Positions 24,121-33,151 of a DNA stretch of 52,512 nucleotides are shown in pieces. The position numbers were made by a program, and so were the translations under genes. Position 1 is the stretch's first letter. The number at the start of each line of letters is the position of its first letter. The notes beneath the pieces are model-generated. The model saw only the letters and a program-made list of their open reading frames with translations. It did not search any database and was not told the origin of the DNA. Where the stretch lies: positions 1 through 52,512 of the forward strand of contig RAZJ01000021.1 of NCBI GenBank assembly GCA_003612625.1, in the 5' to 3' direction. The stretch is from a bacterium 1XD42-1. Lineage in GTDB: Bacteria > Bacillota > Clostridia > Oscillospirales > Ruminococcaceae.

Positions 24121-26685
24121 ATGAAAAAGGAAAAATTTGATGTAACAGGAATGACTTGTTCGGCTTGTTCCGCCCATGTGCAAAAAAGTGTAGCAGGCGT
24201 TCTAGGTGTATCCCAGGCAGCAGTCAATTTATTATCCAATAGTATGACTGTGGAATATGAAGAAGACAAAACAAATGCTGCTGCCATTATCCAGGCGGTT
24301 GAAAATGCGGGATATGGGGCTTCTTTAAAAAATGTCCCGTCTGCATCTTCTTCCTCTGCCGCCCCGCAGAAAGGCATTGGCATGGAAAAACAGCTTGCAG
24401 GAATGAAAATGCGGCTGATTGTCTCTTTTCTGTTTACAGTCCCTTTATTTTATATTTCCATGGGCCATATGATGGGATGGCCCTTGCCTCACTGGTTCCA
24501 TGGTACGGAAAATGCTCTGACTTTTGCTTTTACACAGTTTCTTCTTTGCCTGCCTGTCTTGTATGTCAACCGGAGCTATTACCAGAAAGGCTTTAAATCC
24601 CTCTTTCATGGGGCGCCTAATATGGATTCTCTGATCGCTATGGGTTCTTCTGCCGCCATGATTTACGGGGCTATTGCTATTTATGTGATTGGCTGGGGTT
24701 TAGGCCATGGGGATTCGGTTTTGGTAGATGAATATGCAATGGATTTGTATTTTGAATCTGCGGCTATGATATTAACCCTGATTACAGTGGGTAAATTTAT
24801 GGAAACCCGTTCCAAAGGAAAAACAGGGGAAGCCATTGCAAAATTGATGGATTTAGCTCCTAAAACGGCCCTGGTAGATCGGGACGGGATAGAACAGGAA
24901 ATTCCTGTGGAACAAGTCCAGGTGGGGGATATTGTCATTGTAAAGCCTGGGGCGCGGATTCCGGTAGATGGGGAAATCATAGAAGGAATTTCTGCCGTAG
25001 ATGAATCGGCTTTGACCGGGGAAAGCATCCCGGTAGAGAAAAAACCGGGGGACCGGGTAACAGCCGCTTCTATCAATAAAACAGGTACATTCCGTTTTAC
25101 AGCAAAAAAAGTAGGCGGGGATACTGCGTTAGCGCAAATTATTGCCCTGGTGGAAGAAGCTGCCGGTTCAAAAGCGCCGATTTCTAAGCTGGCAGATAAA
25201 GTAAGCGGCATTTTTGTACCTGTTGTTATGACCATTGCCGTTTTATCTGCTGTGATCTGGCTGTTATCAGGCCATTCTGCCGCTTTTGCTTTGTCTATTG
25301 GCATTGCGGTATTGGTTATTTCCTGTCCCTGTGCTTTGGGATTAGCTACCCCGGTTGCAATTATGGTAGGCACCGGAAAAGGTGCTGAAAATGGTATTTT
25401 AATCAAATCAGCAGAAGCTTTGGAAACGGTACACTCGGTAGATACGGTTGTATTGGATAAAACAGGTACCATTACAGAAGGGAAACCGCAAGTAACAGAT
25501 ATTTTTGCATTAGAAGGAGAAACAAGCCTGTTGGAAACTGCGGTTTCCCTGGAAAAGCCAAGCGAGCATCCTTTGGCGGAAGCAATCGTAGCTGAAGGAG
25601 AACGGCGCAAAATTTTTGCAAAACCGGTAACAGAATTTCAGGCTGTACCGGGACGCGGGGTTTCAGCCCGGATCAATGGGATAAAATATTTAGCGGGCAA
25701 CCCGCAATTTTTAGAAGAAAATGGAATCCCATGGAATAGGGAACAGGGAGAATCCCTTTCCAAACAAGGGAAAACACCTCTTTATTTTGCAAACGGGGAT
25801 GAAAAAAAGCCTTTGGGCGTGATTGCCGTAGCAGATGTGGTAAAGCCAACCAGCCAAAAAGCCGTTGCTGCTTTACAGGCTATGGGGATTGATGTTGTCA
25901 TGCTTACGGGAGATAACCGCCGTACAGCAGAAGCAATCCGGGAACAAGTAGGAGTAAACCGTGTTGTAGCAGAAGTACTGCCCCAAGATAAAGAACGGGA
26001 AGTTGCTGCCTTACAGGAAAATGGAAAACGTGTGGCAATGGTAGGGGACGGCATCAATGATGCTCCGGCTTTAACCCGTGCAGATGTGGGGATCGCCATT
26101 GGAGCCGGGACAGATGTTGCCATTGAATCAGCAGATATTGTTTTAATGCGCAGTGATTTAATGGATGCTGTGGGATCTGTACAGCTTTCCAAAGCCGTTA
26201 TGCGGAATATCCGGCAAAACCTTTTCTGGGCTTTCTTCTATAACGCAATCGGTATTCCTTTAGCAGCAGGCTTATTCTACCCGTTTCTGGGATGGAAATT
26301 AAATCCCATGTTTGGTGCCGCGGCAATGAGTTTAAGTTCTTTCTGTGTTGTTTCCAATGCTTTACGGCTGCGGTTCTTTAAGGCCCCAAGGCAGGAAACG
26401 CCTGTTTCCAAAACAGAAGTTTCCGAGATTCCAATAAAAGAAAATATTGTAATTCCAGAATCAAAAGGAGAGAATTGTATGACCAAGAAAATGATCATTG
26501 AAGGCATGAGCTGCGGCCATTGTTCCGCCCGGGTAGAAAAAGCTTTGAATGCTTTAGAAGGCGTATCTGCAAAAGTCGATTTGGAAAATAAATGTGCAGA
26601 AATTACAGTTACAGGAAATGTGGATGATGCAGCTTTAACAAAAGCTGTAACCGATGCCGGTTATGACGTTATTTCGGTGGCATAA
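24121..26685 (+). CDS. copA: Copper-exporting P1B ATPase CopA with fused CopZ-like C-terminal domain
   Basis: Exports Cu(I) using ATP. The 854-residue product has an N-terminal HMA domain (MTCSAC, C13 and C16), the actuator TGES near 297-300, the copper-transport motif CPC at 402-404, the phosphorylation site DKTGT with D446, GDGIND near 642-647, and eight expected membrane helices. Unusually, after a linker (about 760-786) comes a second HMA domain with C798 and C801 at the very C-terminus, equivalent to a free CopZ chaperone. An internal ribosome binding site precedes that domain. The stop abuts csoR. Confidence 0.95.
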   Translation: MKKEKFDVTGMTCSACSAHVQKSVAGVLGVSQAAVNLLSNSMTVEYEEDKTNAAAIIQAVENAGYGASLKNVPSASSSSAAPQKGIGMEKQLAGMKMRLIVSFLFTVPLFYISMGHMMGWPLPHWFHGTENALTFAFTQFLLCLPVLYVNRSYYQKGFKSLFHGAPNMDSLIAMGSSAAMIYGAIAIYVIGWGLGHGDSVLVDEYAMDLYFESAAMILTLITVGKFMETRSKGKTGEAIAKLMDLAPKTALVDRDGIEQEIPVEQVQVGDIVIVKPGARIPVDGEIIEGISAVDESALTGESIPVEKKPGDRVTAASINKTGTFRFTAKKVGGDTALAQIIALVEEAAGSKAPISKLADKVSGIFVPVVMTIAVLSAVIWLLSGHSAAFALSIGIAVLVISCPCALGLATPVAIMVGTGKGAENGILIKSAEALETVHSVDTVVLDKTGTITEGKPQVTDIFALEGETSLLETAVSLEKPSEHPLAEAIVAEGERRKIFAKPVTEFQAVPGRGVSARINGIKYLAGNPQFLEENGIPWNREQGESLSKQGKTPLYFANGDEKKPLGVIAVADVVKPTSQKAVAALQAMGIDVVMLTGDNRRTAEAIREQVGVNRVVAEVLPQDKEREVAALQENGKRVAMVGDGINDAPALTRADVGIAIGAGTDVAIESADIVLMRSDLMDAVGSVQLSKAVMRNIRQNLFWAFFYNAIGIPLAAGLFYPFLGWKLNPMFGAAAMSLSSFCVVSNALRLRFFKAPRQETPVSKTEVSEIPIKENIVIPESKGENCMTKKMIIEGMSCGHCSARVEKALNALEGVSAKVDLENKCAEITVTGNVDDAALTKAVTDAGYDVISVA
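26479..26685 (+). CDS. Possible internal start giving free CopZ-like chaperone
   Basis: Within copA, ATG 26479 is in frame and preceded by AAGGAG at eight bases. Translation from here would give a 68-residue, free-standing HMA protein beginning [21 protein letters not shown], the size and motif of a CopZ copper chaperone. This suggests either dual production of fused and free forms or a recent fusion that removed the copA stop codon. Whether initiation occurs here cannot be told from sequence. Confidence 0.5.
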   Translation: MTKKMIIEGMSCGHCSARVEKALNALEGVSAKVDLENKCAEITVTGNVDDAALTKAVTDAGYDVISVA

Positions 26686-26943
26686 ATGCGGGCTGATAAA
26701 CAATCTGTAACCCGTTTGCTGAAAACAGCCAGAGGGCAAATTGACGGGATTTTGAAAATGATAGAAGAAGATCGTTATTGTGTGGATATTTCTAACCAAC
26801 TGATGGCTTGTGAAAAGGTTATCAGCCGGGCCAACCGTACAGTCCTGTTAGCTCATATCCATGGCTGTGTTGAAGATGCAATGGAAGCCGGAGATAAAGG
26901 GAAAGCGGATGAAATTGCAGCTTTATTAGAAAAACTGTTATAA
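26686..26943 (+). CDS. csoR: Copper-sensing repressor CsoR
   Basis: All-helical DUF156/CsoR-family repressor that releases DNA on binding Cu(I). The 85 residues show the Cu ligands C32, H57 and C61, spaced exactly as C36/H61/C65 of the M. tuberculosis protein. The DNA-contacting N-terminus is SVTRLLKTARGQIDGI. The ATG follows the copA stop codon with no gap. A GC-rich operator-like site stands at the copA promoter, so negative feedback on the operon is likely. Confidence 0.92.
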   Translation: MRADKQSVTRLLKTARGQIDGILKMIEEDRYCVDISNQLMACEKVISRANRTVLLAHIHGCVEDAMEAGDKGKADEIAALLEKLL

Positions 26944-26944
26944 T

Positions 26945-26988
26945 AAAATATGCCGTAGGATTTGGGGTATCCTGCGGCATATTTTCCT
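26945..26988 (+). terminator. Terminator of the copper operon
   Basis: A 17-bp stem, AAAATATGCCG(T)AGGAT with ATCCTGCGGCATATTTT, around a TTGGGGT loop, directly after csoR. Confidence 0.9.
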
Positions 26989-26995
26989 TTTATCA

Positions 26996-27024
26996 TTGAC
27001 AGGAAATAAAAACCTGATTATACT
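26996..27024 (+). promoter_or_regulatory. Promoter of glycogen phosphorylase
   Basis: Consensus TTGACA (26996-27001) and TATACT (27019-27024) with 17 bases between; the RNA begins near 27031. Confidence 0.8.
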
Positions 27025-27067
27025 AAAGGCAAATAAATAAGCCTATCCGTGAAAGGTGGAGATAAGC

Positions 27068-29326
27068 TTGGAAAAACAACTGGAAGTTATGGCAAAAGAA
27101 CAATTTGGGAAATCACTTTCCCAATGTACCAATCAAGAAGCCTATCAGCTTTTACTCAAGCTGGTGAAAAATCAGGAACAGGATAAAGTGCAAAAGCCTT
27201 CCCGGAAGCTCTATTATATTTCTGCTGAATTTTTAATTGGAAAGCTGCTTTCCAATCATTTGATTAACTTAGGGATTTATGATGAAGTAAAAGCTGCTTT
27301 GGAAGCCGCCGGAAAAAGTTTAGCAGAAATTGAAGAAATAGAGCCGGAACCTTCTTTGGGAAATGGCGGTTTAGGCCGTTTGGCAGCCTGTTTCCTGGAT
27401 TCGATTGCAACTTTGAATTTGCCGGGTGACGGTGTAGGGCTTTGTTATCATTACGGCTTGTTCCGTCAGGTTTTCCAAAACCATAAACAGGAAGCCATTC
27501 CCGATCCCTGGATGGAACCGGAAAGCTGGCTGGAAAAAACAGATGTCCGGTTTCAAGTACCTTTTGGCGGCTTCACTTTGGAATCTGTTATGTATGATAT
27601 TGCTGTTCCGGGTTATGGTGGAAAAACTGTCAATAAACTCCACTTATTTGATGTAAAGCTTCCGGATGAAGACCTGGTTCAAAACGGCATTGATTTTGAT
27701 AAAAATGATATCCGCCATAATTTAACCCTTTTCCTTTACCCTGATGATAGCGATGATGCCGGCAGGCTGTTACGGGTTTACCAGCAGTATTTTATGGTGA
27801 GCAGTGCCGCCCAACTGATTTTACAGGAAGCAAAAGAAAATGGCTGGGATCTGAAAGAACTGGATCAGCATGTGGTTGTTCAAATCAATGACACCCACCC
27901 TTCCATGGTAATTCCGGAATTGATCCGTTTACTGCGGGAGCAAGGGATCGGCAAGGAAGAATCTATCGCCATTGTATCAAAAATTTGTGCCTATACCAAC
28001 CACACCATATTAGCAGAAGCTTTGGAAAAATGGCCTTTGGACTTTTTGAAAAAGGCTGTGCCTCATTTGGTGCCTATTATCCGGGAATTGGATAAAAAAG
28101 TTCGTAAAACATTCCCAGATGATAAATTATCCATTATTGATGAGGACAACCGCGTTCATATGGCACATATGGACATTCATTATGGATTCAGTGTCAATGG
28201 AGTTGCCGCACTCCACACGGAAATTCTGAAAAATTCAGAATTAAAAGCTTTTTATGACATTTATCCGGAAAAATTTAATAATAAAACAAATGGCGTCACT
28301 TTCCGCCGGTGGCTGATGCACTGCAACCCGGCCTTGTCAAAGGCAATTACCCAACGAATTGGAGATGGCTGGAAACAGGATGCTGATCAGTTAGAAAAAT
28401 TATTGGCTTTCCGGAACGATCCGGAAACATTAAACGCTTTCCTGGAAATCAAACAGGAAAATAAACGGGCTTTAAAAACCTGGCTGAAAGATGCACAAAA
28501 GATCGAAATAGATGAAAACTCTATTTTTGACATCCAGATTAAACGTCTTCATGAATACAAACGCCAGCAAATGAATGCTTTGTATGCTATCTGGAAATAT
28601 AAAGAAATTAAAGAAGGCCGTTTGCCAAAACGCCCGATTACCATGATTTTTGGCGCCAAAGCCGCGCCGGCTTATATCTTAGCCCGGGATATTATTCATT
28701 TAATCCTTTGTTTGCAGGAATTAACCACTAATGATCCAGCAGTTAGCCCCTGGTTAAAAATTGTTATGGTAGAAAATTATAACGTTTCTAAAGCGGAAAA
28801 ACTCATTCCGGCTTGTGATATTTCAGAACAGATTTCATTGGCCTCCAAGGAAGCAAGCGGCACTGGCAATATGAAATTCATGCTCAATGGTGCGGTCACA
28901 TTAGGAACAATGGATGGGGCAAATGTAGAAATTTGTGACCTGGTAGGAAAAGATAACATTTATATTTTCGGGAAATCCAGCGAAGAAGTGATCCGGCTTT
29001 ATGACCAGGAATCTTACAGTTCCCGGAAAATTTATGAGGAAGATCCCGTTGTAGAATCTTTAGTCGATTTTATTATCAGCAAAGATCTTCTGCGGATTGG
29101 GGACCCGGAAAATTTATGCCGTCTTTATAAAGATATTGTCAATAAAGATTGGTTCATGGCCCTTTTGGATTTGCGGGAGTATATCCAGGTAAAAGAACAA
29201 GCTTTTGCCGATTATGAGGATCGGATGGCATGGGCTGAAAAAATGTTAGTGAATACAGCCAAAGCCGGATTCTTTTCTTCCGACCGGACAATCGCACAAT
29301 ATAATCAAGACATTTGGAAATTATAA
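27068..29326 (+). CDS. glgP: Glycogen/starch phosphorylase
   Basis: GT35-family enzyme releasing glucose-1-phosphate from alpha-1,4-glucans. The 752-residue product shows [19 protein letters not shown], the QINDTHPSM segment, and the pyridoxal-phosphate lysine K603 in [12 protein letters not shown], followed by [14 protein letters not shown] 27068 with AGGTGGAG upstream fits best; a GTG at 27056 would place the ribosome binding site inside the gene. It is a stand-alone unit with its own promoter and terminator; no other glycogen genes are nearby. Confidence 0.95.
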   Translation: MEKQLEVMAKEQFGKSLSQCTNQEAYQLLLKLVKNQEQDKVQKPSRKLYYISAEFLIGKLLSNHLINLGIYDEVKAALEAAGKSLAEIEEIEPEPSLGNGGLGRLAACFLDSIATLNLPGDGVGLCYHYGLFRQVFQNHKQEAIPDPWMEPESWLEKTDVRFQVPFGGFTLESVMYDIAVPGYGGKTVNKLHLFDVKLPDEDLVQNGIDFDKNDIRHNLTLFLYPDDSDDAGRLLRVYQQYFMVSSAAQLILQEAKENGWDLKELDQHVVVQINDTHPSMVIPELIRLLREQGIGKEESIAIVSKICAYTNHTILAEALEKWPLDFLKKAVPHLVPIIRELDKKVRKTFPDDKLSIIDEDNRVHMAHMDIHYGFSVNGVAALHTEILKNSELKAFYDIYPEKFNNKTNGVTFRRWLMHCNPALSKAITQRIGDGWKQDADQLEKLLAFRNDPETLNAFLEIKQENKRALKTWLKDAQKIEIDENSIFDIQIKRLHEYKRQQMNALYAIWKYKEIKEGRLPKRPITMIFGAKAAPAYILARDIIHLILCLQELTTNDPAVSPWLKIVMVENYNVSKAEKLIPACDISEQISLASKEASGTGNMKFMLNGAVTLGTMDGANVEICDLVGKDNIYIFGKSSEEVIRLYDQESYSSRKIYEEDPVVESLVDFIISKDLLRIGDPENLCRLYKDIVNKDWFMALLDLREYIQVKEQAFADYEDRMAWAEKMLVNTAKAGFFSSDRTIAQYNQDIWKL

Positions 29327-29331
29327 ACCAC

Positions 29332-29378
29332 AGAGGGAGCTGCGCAACTGCGGCTCTCTCTATTTTATATTTTTATTT
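29332..29378 (+). terminator. Terminator of glgP
   Basis: Twelve-bp stem AGAGGGAGCTGC / GCGGCTCTCTCT with two wobble pairs and a 6-base loop, followed by an ATTTTATATTTTT run. Confidence 0.8.
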
Positions 29379-29586
29379 GCTTTACACAATATGCAATTAC
29401 ATCTTCTGGTTTAGGTTTTCCACATGCCAAGGGGATTTTTTCCCAAGCCGCTTGTATAGAAGGATCTGGATTATAATAGCCTGCATCTATGGCTGTTTGC
29501 ATTTCACGATAAACATCTTCAACACGAATCCCTTCCTTTTTTGCAATTTTCTTTAATATTTTTTTAAATTGATTCATACGATTCAC
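29365..29586 (-). CDS. Small Spo0A C-terminal-like helical protein
   Basis: A 73-residue protein whose central part (KKIAKKEGIRVEDVYREMQTAIDAGY) resembles the helix-turn-helix output domain of Spo0A, and which ends PKPEDVIAYCVKQIKI. It lacks a receiver domain. Short proteins of this kind occur in Clostridia, but their role is not established. An inverted repeat AGTTCT-AAT-AGAACT stands 26 bases upstream and matches motifs around the adjacent XRE regulator gene. The gene converges with glgP. Confidence 0.6.
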   Translation of the reverse strand: MNRMNQFKKILKKIAKKEGIRVEDVYREMQTAIDAGYYNPDPSIQAAWEKIPLACGKPKPEDVIAYCVKQIKI

Positions 29587-29611
29587 TCCTAACTCTAAAA
29601 GAATTATAATA

Positions 29612-29626
29612 AGTTCTAATAGAACT
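29612..29626 (-). promoter_or_regulatory. SinR-like inverted repeat upstream of the Spo0A-like gene
   Basis: AGTTCT-AAT-AGAACT is a perfect palindrome just upstream of the minus-strand gene starting at 29,586. The half-site GTTCTA resembles the SinR consensus GTTCTYT; more copies occur at 30091-30176. Confidence 0.5.
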
Positions 29627-29710
29627 ATATTAACAATTTTATTCTGTCGAAAGATAAGGACAATTGTCGAAAAAATAAAAATTTATCGGGGATATTTGGT
29701 ATTACAGATA

Positions 29711-29738
29711 AAAAAGAAAGCCGCATAACCACGGCTTT
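29711..29738 (-). terminator. Terminator of the XRE regulator gene
   Basis: On the minus strand, AAAGCCG / CGGCTTT enclose an 8-base loop and are followed by CTTTTTT, right at the end of the gene. Confidence 0.85.
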
Positions 29739-30076
29739 CAATCTGTTTGGATCTCATTATTTTCGTCTATCAAAATCTCTATTATTTTGGAAATCTTTCT
29801 TTGTTCTTTTATAGGAAGATTTTTCATCTGTTCTGACATCCCAGTTATCCTAATTGGCATGGAGCAATTTAATACATCCAAAAGCAACCCATCAGCAGTT
29901 ACCTCCAGCGCATTGGCAATATCTATAAAAGTTTCTAGCTTTGGCCCTTTCACCCCTCGCTCAATCACGCTTATATGTGTAGGGCTTAAACCTACGATTT
30001 CGGCTAATTGTTCCTGTGTCAATCCTTTGGCTTTTCGCGCTTTTTGAATTCGACGGCCGATTGCTTTTAGATCCAT
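29738..30076 (-). CDS. XRE-family helix-turn-helix regulator
   Basis: A 112-residue regulator with an N-terminal HTH_3 domain: GRRIQKARKAKGLTQEQLAE, then recognition helix SPTHISVIERG and PKLETFIDIANALEV. The C-terminal 45 residues, with LPIKEQRKISKIIEILIDEN, probably mediate dimerisation. The upstream region holds paired TTAGAAC and GTTCTAA motifs, expected for autoregulation. It stands next to a Spo0A-C-like gene with the same kind of motif. It resembles SinR/SlrR-type control in layout, but I cannot claim orthology. Confidence 0.85.
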   Translation of the reverse strand: MDLKAIGRRIQKARKAKGLTQEQLAEIVGLSPTHISVIERGVKGPKLETFIDIANALEVTADGLLLDVLNCSMPIRITGMSEQMKNLPIKEQRKISKIIEILIDENNEIQTD

Positions 30077-30090
30077 AGCAACACATCCTT

Positions 30091-30176
30091 TTAGAACTAC
30101 CTCTTGTTCTAAATTGTATCCTGTATAAAAATTTTTATACAGAAACCAATAGAACTCAAAACTAATTCTAAAGAAC
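30091..30176. promoter_or_regulatory. Cluster of SinR-like half-sites and a perfect palindrome
   Basis: TTAGAAC (30091-30097), GTTCTAA (30106-30112), TAGAACT (30150-30156) and AAAGAAC (30170-30176) surround a perfect 22-base palindrome at 30121-30142 (arm CTGTATAAAAA). This is the region between the divergent XRE and MBOAT genes, so it probably holds operators for one or both. Confidence 0.55.
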
Positions 30177-30204
30177 GATAAATGGCCTGTTTATTTTTCC
30201 GCTC

Positions 30205-30233
30205 TTGCATAAAAAGGGCAGATGTGGTAAAGT
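30205..30233 (+). promoter_or_regulatory. Possible promoter of the MBOAT operon
   Basis: TTGCAT (30205-30210) and TAAAGT (30228-30233) with a 17-base spacer, 64 bases before the MBOAT start. The match is moderate. Confidence 0.4.
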
Positions 30234-30296
30234 ATAGGGCGGTAGTTCCCTATATTTTTTATGGGAATCCAAATTATGTAAATAAAGGAAGATTCG

Positions 30297-31679
30297 ATGG
30301 TTTTCAGCAGCCTGCTGTTTTTATTCCGTTTTCTGCCGGTTTCATTTATTGCATACTATGCAGCCCCAAAACGGCTTAAAAATCTTGTTTTATTTCTTTC
30401 CAGCCTGTTTTTTTATTCCTGGGGAGAGGTGCGCTATTTCCCAATTATGCTTTCAATTATTCTGGTAAATTATTTTGCCGGGTTAGCCATTGAAAAATAT
30501 CGGGAAAATATCCCTTTGCGTCGTTCTGTTTTAACCATTTCTATTATATTTAGCGTGGGTTTTTTAGCAGTATTTAAGTACGCAGATTTTGTCATTTCAA
30601 ATATTAACGCATGGTTTAAAACAGGTATTCCCAACTTATCACTGACTCTGCCTTTAGGGATTAGTTTTTATACATTCCAAATTATGACTTATACCATTGA
30701 TGTTTATTTGCAGAAAGCCAAAGCGGAACGAAATTTTATTGATTTCGGAACTTTTGTTGTGTTGTTTCCACAGCTTATTGCCGGCCCTATTGTAAAATTT
30801 GTCGATATTCATAAAGAGCTGAAATCCAGGGAAATTACTTTGGATATGGTTCAGCAGGGAATTGAAACTTTTATTTTAGGCTTGGGCAGCAAGGTACTAT
30901 TAGCCAATTCTATTGGTTCTCTCTGGACTGAGCTAGAAAATATTGGATTTGCTTCTGTTTCTACCCCTTTAGCCTGGTTGGGAATCATTGCTTATACCTT
31001 ACAGATTTATTTTGACTTTTCCGGCTATTCTTTAATGGCTATTGGCTTAGGAAAAATGTTAGGGTTTACTTTCCCGCAGAACTTTAATTACCCTTACATT
31101 TCCCGGAGCATCAAAGAATTTTGGCGGCGCTGGCATATGACCTTATCGGGCTGGTTCCGGGAATACCTTTATTTTCCATTGGGCGGCAGCCGTGTGGGAA
31201 AAGGACGTGCTTTTTTTAACCTCTTTGTAGTCTGGTTTTGTACTGGCTTATGGCATGGAGCAAATTGGAATTTTATCTTCTGGGGTCTTTATTATTTCCT
31301 CTTTATTTCTTTGGAACGGTTATGGCTACATTCTTTTTTAGACAAGCATAAAATCCTTTCCCATATCTATGCTTTATTTGTTATTGTTTTAGGCTGGGGG
31401 CTTTTTGCTATCACTGATTTAGGCCAGTTAGGAATTTTCTTTAGCCGTTTGTTTTCCTTTACAGGCGGTGATGACTGGATGTTTTATTTGCGGGATTATG
31501 CCGAAATCTTTATCTTTGGGATCTTGTTTTCTATGCCAATCCTTAATAAAATTCGGGATGCCCTGCCCCAAAAAGCATCTATGCCTGTACGAATTGTATT
31601 TTCAGGAGTAGTTTTGCTTCTTTCTGTGGCTTATTTGGTTGACTCCAGTTATAATCCTTTCTTGTATTTCCGTTTTTAG
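30297..31679 (+). CDS. MBOAT-family O-acyltransferase (AlgI/DltB-like)
   Basis: Membrane-bound O-acyltransferase of the AlgI/PatB group that moves acyl groups across the membrane to acetylate extracellular glycans. The 460 residues contain around ten hydrophobic segments, the conserved block FDFSGYSLMAIGLGKMLGF, SIKEFWRRWHMTLSGWFREY, and the catalytic histidine H320 in GLWHGANWNF. ATG 30297 follows AAAGGAAGATTCG. The next gene encodes a DHHW protein, the usual AlgX-like partner, 11 bases downstream, so the pair probably acetylates a cell-surface polymer. Confidence 0.92.
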   Translation: MVFSSLLFLFRFLPVSFIAYYAAPKRLKNLVLFLSSLFFYSWGEVRYFPIMLSIILVNYFAGLAIEKYRENIPLRRSVLTISIIFSVGFLAVFKYADFVISNINAWFKTGIPNLSLTLPLGISFYTFQIMTYTIDVYLQKAKAERNFIDFGTFVVLFPQLIAGPIVKFVDIHKELKSREITLDMVQQGIETFILGLGSKVLLANSIGSLWTELENIGFASVSTPLAWLGIIAYTLQIYFDFSGYSLMAIGLGKMLGFTFPQNFNYPYISRSIKEFWRRWHMTLSGWFREYLYFPLGGSRVGKGRAFFNLFVVWFCTGLWHGANWNFIFWGLYYFLFISLERLWLHSFLDKHKILSHIYALFVIVLGWGLFAITDLGQLGIFFSRLFSFTGGDDWMFYLRDYAEIFIFGILFSMPILNKIRDALPQKASMPVRIVFSGVVLLLSVAYLVDSSYNPFLYFRF

Positions 31680-31690
31680 GAGGGCAAGCT

Positions 31691-32839
31691 GTGAAAAAAT
31701 TGTTTCGTTATCCTTTATTGCTTCTTTTTGCCGGATTTATTATCATTGTAGGCATTCTGGATTTGTTCGCTTCCCACCGCGATTTTAGCGAAATGGAAAA
31801 TAAGAAATTAGCTCAAAAGCCGCCTTTGACCTGGGCAAGCCTGATTTCTTTGGAGCAAAATAATAAATTCAGCAATCTTTACGAAGAGTATATCAATGAT
31901 CAGTTCGTTGGCCGGGATCAGTGGATTACAATGAAATCCATTTGTGAGTCAGCTTTGGGGAAATTGGAAAATAATGGTGTTGTGTATGGGAAAGAGGATC
32001 ATTTATTTGACAAGTATTTAACGTTAGATACTTGGCGGATGGATAAAAATATTGGCTATCTTTCCCAGTTTATTGAAAAATACCGGGATCAGTCCAAAAT
32101 TACAGTTATGTTAGTTCCCAATTCTTATGCCGTTTATGAAGATTTATTGCCTCGGGGCCTTCATAATGTGGATCAACAGGAGGCCATAGAGAAAATTTAC
32201 AGCCAACTGCCGGAAGGCGCTGAAAAATTGGATCTTTTCCCTGTAATGGAAGCCGTCCGGGATCGGTATATTTATTACCGCACCGATCATCACTGGACTA
32301 CGGAAGGGGCTTATTGGGTTTACAACGCCTATGCCGAATCCAAAGGGAAAAAAGCTGTTTCTCAAGAAATATTGGAGCCTTTTAAAATATTAGTGGATCA
32401 TTTTTACGGCACTTATTATAATAAATGCAAGCTTTTTTCCGCGAAAGCAGATGAAATCACTTATTATGATATTCCGGTGAAATCTGTGGTCATTGATGGG
32501 CAGGAGAAAAACGGGCTTTATGACAAAGAAAAGTGGGAAGCCCATGACAAATATGCTGGATTCCTTTGGAGCAACAATGGGGTAACAGTGATAAAATCTG
32601 ATAATAACTTAAATGCACAGCCAGGGCATACCTCACGGGTGCTGGTGCTGAAGGACAGCTATGGAAACTGTTTTTCCCCGTTCCTGACGTATCAGTATGA
32701 TGAAGTTTATGTTGTCGATCCCCGTTATATTGCAAAATTAAGCGAACTGACAGAGAAAGTATCTTTTGATGATATTTTAGTATTATATAATTTTATGAGC
32801 TTTGCCAGTGATATTTATATTCCAAGGATCACTTATTAA
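31691..32839 (+). CDS. DHHW-family protein, AlgX/SGNH-like partner of the MBOAT enzyme
   Basis: A membrane-anchored extracytoplasmic protein (382 residues) with an N-terminal transmembrane helix (about 5-25) and the family hallmark TDHHWT at 198-203, which resembles the active site of AlgJ/AlgX-type acetyltransferases. A candidate serine lies in VLKDSYGNCFSP. It probably receives acetyl groups from the MBOAT partner and attaches them to a glycan. The start is GTG 31691 with AGGAGGGC upstream. The pair forms a two-gene operon. Confidence 0.9.
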   Translation: MKKLFRYPLLLLFAGFIIIVGILDLFASHRDFSEMENKKLAQKPPLTWASLISLEQNNKFSNLYEEYINDQFVGRDQWITMKSICESALGKLENNGVVYGKEDHLFDKYLTLDTWRMDKNIGYLSQFIEKYRDQSKITVMLVPNSYAVYEDLLPRGLHNVDQQEAIEKIYSQLPEGAEKLDLFPVMEAVRDRYIYYRTDHHWTTEGAYWVYNAYAESKGKKAVSQEILEPFKILVDHFYGTYYNKCKLFSAKADEITYYDIPVKSVVIDGQEKNGLYDKEKWEAHDKYAGFLWSNNGVTVIKSDNNLNAQPGHTSRVLVLKDSYGNCFSPFLTYQYDEVYVVDPRYIAKLSELTEKVSFDDILVLYNFMSFASDIYIPRITY

Positions 32840-32919
32840 GGGAAAATATCCTAAATTTTATGGTATATTTATACAAAAGATTTTCTGTTTATCATTTTTC
32901 CTTTGTGGAAAATTAAAGG

Positions 32920-32948
32920 TTGAAACAGCATTTTCCCTGTGATATAAT
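32920..32948 (+). promoter_or_regulatory. Promoter of SRP RNA
   Basis: TTGAAA (32920-32925) and TATAAT (32943-32948) separated by 17 bases; transcription should begin near 32955-32961. Confidence 0.8.
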
Positions 32949-32960
32949 TATAAAATAAAA

Positions 32961-33126
32961 CGTCCAGAGCCGGTGTATGCCCAGATATGTGGGTATGCGG
33001 GTCCTGTGCGACAGAGCGCCGTGAACCATGTCAGGCGGGGAACCGAGCAGCATTAAGCGGTTTTGTTTTGTGCGCCGCAGGAAGCCTGCACACCCACATT
33101 TGTGGGCATACACTGCTTTCTTTTTT
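32961..33126 (+). ncRNA. ffs: Signal recognition particle RNA
   Basis: The conserved SRP domain IV is present: GTGAACCATGTCAGG, then CGGGGAACCGAGCAGCA with the GGAA tetraloop and AGCAGCA internal loop that bind Ffh. Outer arms pair over a long helix (GTGTATGCCCA with TGGGCATACAC; GTGGGTATGCGGG with CCTGCACACCCAC). The RNA ends in a T-rich run at 33119-33126. About 155-165 bases is longer than the 4.5S type, but I cannot discern a separate Alu domain. It sits just upstream of dnaX, as in many Firmicutes. Confidence 0.9.
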
Positions 33127-33151
33127 CGTAAAAAGATAGGGAGGCGGGTAT

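Noticed and set aside
30182-30379. 65-codon frame upstream of and overlapping the MBOAT gene
   Set aside because: Crosses the likely promoter and overlaps the MBOAT N-terminus out of frame; the MBOAT start at 30297 has a good ribosome binding site.
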